This document shows, piece after piece, positions 61,561 through 64,000 of a stretch of DNA of 64,000 nt; position 1 is the first letter of the stretch; every line of letters begins with the position of its first letter. Both the position numbers and the translations under genes were made by a program. Origin of the DNA: Rhizobium sp. RU33A (GTDB lineage Bacteria; Pseudomonadota; Alphaproteobacteria; Rhizobiales; Rhizobiaceae); NCBI RefSeq assembly GCF_900156055.1, contig NZ_FTMQ01000001.1, positions 992,001 to 1,056,000 of the forward strand, in the 5' to 3' direction. A model generated the notes under the pieces. The model searched no databases. It was not told the DNA's origin and saw nothing but the letters and a program-made list of their open reading frames with translations.

Positions 61561-63465
61561 ATGAAACTACTCAATAACCTCAGAACCTTGACCAAGATGA
61601 TTGCGGCATTTGCCTTGGTCATCGCCATCAGCTTCATTGTCAACGTAATGAGCTGGTCGTCCCTTGCCTACCAGCAAACCGCAAACGGCTGGACGGTCCA
61701 TACCTATGAAGTACTGGATCGCGTCGATGCAATCGTCGCAGCCATGGTCGATCGCGAGACCGGTGTCCGAGGTTACCTCCTCTCCGGTAACGAAGCATTC
61801 CTCGATCCCTACAAAGCCGGTTCGACGAACTACCAGGAAGCCTTCGACAAGGCAGTCCAGCTGACTTCGGACAACGCGACTCAGCAGAAGCGTTTCGCCG
61901 AATTGGATGCGTTGGTGAAGAGCTGGGTGACTGAGGTCGCCGAAAAGGAAATCGCCTTGATGAAGGACCCCGCGACCGTCGAGCAGGCGCGGGCGATGGA
62001 GATCTCGGGCGCCGGCAAGACCTATATGGATGGGGTCCGTGCCAAAGCGGGCGAAATCTCTGCCGACGAAGCAGCATTGCTGCAAAGCAGGGCGCTCTAC
62101 GCGGCTGGCGCTGCCGATCAGGCGCGGATGACCCTGATCGAAGGCGCTGCCGCAATCATCGTCGCGGTCGTGGCCATCCTGTTCCTGCTGCAAAAGACGC
62201 TCGTCTCTCCTTTGCTCGCCATGGCAGGCGCCATGCGCAAGCTGGCCGAAGGCGACACCGCGAGCGCTGTCCCCGGTATGGGGCGTCAAGACGAGGTCGG
62301 CCAGATGGCCGAGGCCGTGGAAGTCTTCCGCCAGAATGCGATCACCGCACGCCAGCTCGAGCAGCAGGCAGAAGCCAGCCGCGGGGAAACAGAGGCCACC
62401 CGCCTCGCCAACCAGAAGCGCATGGAGCAGGAAGCCGAAAAGCTGCGTTTTGCGACCAGCACGCTCGGCGCCGGCTTGAAGCGCCTGGCGGACGGAGATG
62501 TCTCCTTCCAGCTCAACGAAGCCTTTTCGGCCGAATACGAAGCGCTACGCCAGGATTTCAACGCCTCCCTCAAGCAGCTCGGCTCGACACTCTCATCGGT
62601 CATGCAGTCGGTCGAGAACATCGACAACGGCACTCGTGAGATTTCCTCCGGCGCCAACGACCTCTCCAAGCGCACGGAGCAACAGGCTGCGGCACTCGAG
62701 GAGACCGCTGCTGCCCTCGACGAGATCACGGTCAACGTCTCGACCTCGTCCAAGCGTACGGATGAAGCCCGTACCGTGGCGATCCTTGCAAACCAGGATG
62801 CCGCAAAGTCGGCTGAGGTCGTGTCCAATGCCGTCGAAGCCATGCGCCGCATCGAGGAGAGCTCGCAGCAGATCTCCAATATCATCGGTGTCATCGACGA
62901 AATCGCCTTCCAGACCAACCTGCTCGCCTTGAACGCCGGTGTCGAAGCCGCGCGTGCCGGTGAAGCGGGGAAGGGCTTTGCGGTCGTGGCCCAGGAAGTG
63001 CGCGAGCTCGCCCAGCGCTCGGCCAGTGCGGCCAAGGAGATCAAGGGGCTGATCCAGAACTCCTCGACCGAGGTCGACAACGGCGTGAAGCTTGTGCGCG
63101 ACACCGGTGTCGCACTGAGGGCGATCGGCGACTATGTCTCGCAGATCAACCAGCTGATGGATGCTATTGCCACCTCCGCCCGCGAACAGTCGACCGGCCT
63201 CGCTGAAGTCAACACGGCGGTGAACCAGATGGACCAGACCACACAGCAGAACGCTGCCATGGTGGAACAGTCGACGGCCGCGTCTGCCGCACTCGCCCAG
63301 GAAGCCAGCCGCCTGCGCTCCCTCGTCAGCCAGTTCAACCTGTCGGGTAGGGCCACGGCTCTGGCCCAGGTGGAACGTCGTCCGGCAGCCGTGCAGGCAC
63401 CGGTACGCCGGGCACCTGCGGTCCAGGGCAATCTTGCCGTCAAGGAAGAGTGGAGCGAATTCTGA
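61561..63465 (+). CDS. Methyl-accepting chemotaxis protein with CHASE3 domain
   Basis: 634-residue chemoreceptor. Helix 1 is MIAAFALVIAISFIVNVMSW (about 11-30). The periplasmic CHASE3 helical domain has VDRETGVRGYLLSGNEAFLDPYKAG (quoted from DRETGVRGYLLSGNEAF). Helix 2 is at about 200-222, then HAMP, a second HAMP-like unit (LKRLADGDVSFQL) and the hairpin tip [20 protein letters not shown]. The extreme C-terminus, KEEWSEF, fits the x-W-x-x-F pentapeptide that tethers CheR/CheB, unlike the other two receptors here. ATG 61561. The gap 61199-61560 before it holds no other gene I can see. Confidence 0.94.
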   Translation: MKLLNNLRTLTKMIAAFALVIAISFIVNVMSWSSLAYQQTANGWTVHTYEVLDRVDAIVAAMVDRETGVRGYLLSGNEAFLDPYKAGSTNYQEAFDKAVQLTSDNATQQKRFAELDALVKSWVTEVAEKEIALMKDPATVEQARAMEISGAGKTYMDGVRAKAGEISADEAALLQSRALYAAGAADQARMTLIEGAAAIIVAVVAILFLLQKTLVSPLLAMAGAMRKLAEGDTASAVPGMGRQDEVGQMAEAVEVFRQNAITARQLEQQAEASRGETEATRLANQKRMEQEAEKLRFATSTLGAGLKRLADGDVSFQLNEAFSAEYEALRQDFNASLKQLGSTLSSVMQSVENIDNGTREISSGANDLSKRTEQQAAALEETAAALDEITVNVSTSSKRTDEARTVAILANQDAAKSAEVVSNAVEAMRRIEESSQQISNIIGVIDEIAFQTNLLALNAGVEAARAGEAGKGFAVVAQEVRELAQRSASAAKEIKGLIQNSSTEVDNGVKLVRDTGVALRAIGDYVSQINQLMDAIATSAREQSTGLAEVNTAVNQMDQTTQQNAAMVEQSTAASAALAQEASRLRSLVSQFNLSGRATALAQVERRPAAVQAPVRRAPAVQGNLAVKEEWSEF

Positions 63466-63492
63466 TCGCACCATGCTTCGCATGAAACAAGG

Positions 63493-63531
63493 ACGCCCCT
63501 GTCGGAATGAACCAGCAGGGGCGTTTGTCGT
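63493..63531. terminator. Bidirectional terminator
   Basis: ACGCCCCTG (63493-63501) / CAGGGGCGT (63516-63524), then TTGTCGTTT, between the convergent chemoreceptor and thioesterase genes. Confidence 0.9.
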
Positions 63532-63552
63532 TTCAGGCTTTAAGGTTCGCCC

Positions 63553-63954
63553 TTAGGGCACGTAGCGATAGAGCCAGTCGCGGATGTCTTCGGGCAAGGC
63601 GATTGGTTCGCCGGTCTCCGGCTCCCGGGCAGTCCAGGTGATGTCGACCTCGGCGACGGTCTGTCCGTCCTTCTCCATCGCGACTTCGAACCCGACAGAT
63701 TTGCCGCCGATCTTGTCGACCTGCACGGTCATGCGCACCTTATCCTCCGCTCTGAGCGGCTGATGCAGGCGGGCCTCGAACTTGGTCGGGCTGTAATGCG
63801 GCTCGTCTTCGAGCGGTGGGCGATAGCGCCAGAAGTGGCGCACCGCCTCTTCGGCATGGATGACATAGGCGGCAGCCTGCATTTCACCGGTCGGAGCAAT
63901 GTCGCGATAGGCGACAACCAGTGTGCTCACCTCAACCCGTTCCGTCTCGTCCAT
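63553..63954 (-). CDS. Hotdog-fold thioesterase family protein
   Basis: 133-residue single-hotdog protein resembling 4-hydroxybenzoyl-CoA-type or YbgC-type acyl-CoA thioesterases. Matching text: VAYRDIAPTGEMQAAAYVIHAEEAVRHFW, where the usual Asp-x-x-G-H active-site box appears as DIAPTGEM, so Asp is kept but the His is not. KIGGKSVGFEVAMEKDG and VAEVDITWTAREPETGEP are later strands. Substrate unknown. ATG 63954 follows AGGGGA; an in-frame ATG at 63975 lacks a site. The window ends 46 bp upstream. Confidence 0.82.
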   Translation of the reverse strand: MDETERVEVSTLVVAYRDIAPTGEMQAAAYVIHAEEAVRHFWRYRPPLEDEPHYSPTKFEARLHQPLRAEDKVRMTVQVDKIGGKSVGFEVAMEKDGQTVAEVDITWTAREPETGEPIALPEDIRDWLYRYVP

Positions 63955-64000
63955 GCAGTCCCCTGGTGTTTTCATGTGTTAGCGGCATCTAACGGCATAG

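Noticed and set aside
1..64000. CRISPR array, restriction-modification or other defence island, prophage, insertion sequence, tRNA or rRNA gene
   Set aside because: No regularly spaced repeats, cas, methylase, transposase, integrase or structural RNA sequence was found on reading both strands.

Overview
The window reads as a chromosome-like segment of a rhizobial alphaproteobacterium (Hyphomicrobiales, most likely Rhizobiaceae). This rests on high GC with strong codon bias, split glyQ/glyS glycyl-tRNA synthetase genes, BA14K-family surface proteins, DUF1217 and HWE-kinase genes, three CACHE/CHASE3-type chemoreceptors, minCDE, a PhoX phosphatase, and an alphaproteobacterial cobalamin riboswitch. 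I cannot name the genus. Almost all of the DNA is coding. I found no rRNA, tRNA, CRISPR array, phage or insertion sequence.

Layout. 0-10.6 kb: an HWE histidine kinase, then glyQ and glyS separated by lemA, aroA, a DUF2207 membrane protein and a HigBA toxin-antitoxin pair; ParDE and a DUF523 gene follow glyS. 10.6-19 kb: a chemoreceptor, purD, tex, and a DksA-like/universal-stress-protein pair behind an FNR/FixK-type box, then a VOC-fold enzyme. 19-26.8 kb: an AI-2E-type permease, a metallophosphoesterase, cytochrome c' with a diheme cytochrome c, a TumE/TumA-like toxin-antitoxin pair, and a MerR regulator divergent from a metal-efflux CDF transporter. 27-33 kb: oligopeptidase B, a class IV aminotransferase, MipA/OmpV and UbiA. 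33-41 kb: a repeat-containing DUF1217 protein, then modABC behind a ModE-type operator, with a one-domain ModE encoded nearby in a threonylcarbamoyl-AMP synthase/FAD dehydrogenase operon. 41-46 kb: a degenerate GGDEF protein and, behind a cobalamin riboswitch and a candidate leader peptide, a Rieske monooxygenase with its reductase (GbcA/GbcB-like). 46-54.4 kb: two BA14K proteins, minCDE, phoX with a candidate PHO box, and an acyl-CoA dehydrogenase/enoyl-CoA hydratase pair separated by a palindromic mosaic repeat. 54.4-64 kb: a second chemoreceptor, a heme peroxidase behind a perfect dyad, an RNA methyltransferase pair (RumA-like and TlyA), a small RNA gene, a third chemoreceptor and a thioesterase.

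The most notable signals are: (1) a B12 riboswitch plus candidate leader ORF upstream of a methylamine-type Rieske oxygenase; (2) an intergenic sRNA with two matching hairpins that display anti-Shine-Dalgarno loops, resembling the rhizobial alpha-r14/NfeR1 family; (3) glyS, which carries an in-frame insert of roughly 135 codons with much lower GC and is flanked by two toxin-antitoxin modules; (4) an EPSP synthase of the enterobacterial-like type with Phe at the usual Pro101 position, sitting between lemA and DUF2207. Operon logic is mostly local, with ATGA-type overlaps at aroA/DUF2207, sua5/FAD dehydrogenase, minD/minE and tlyA/RNA methyltransferase.
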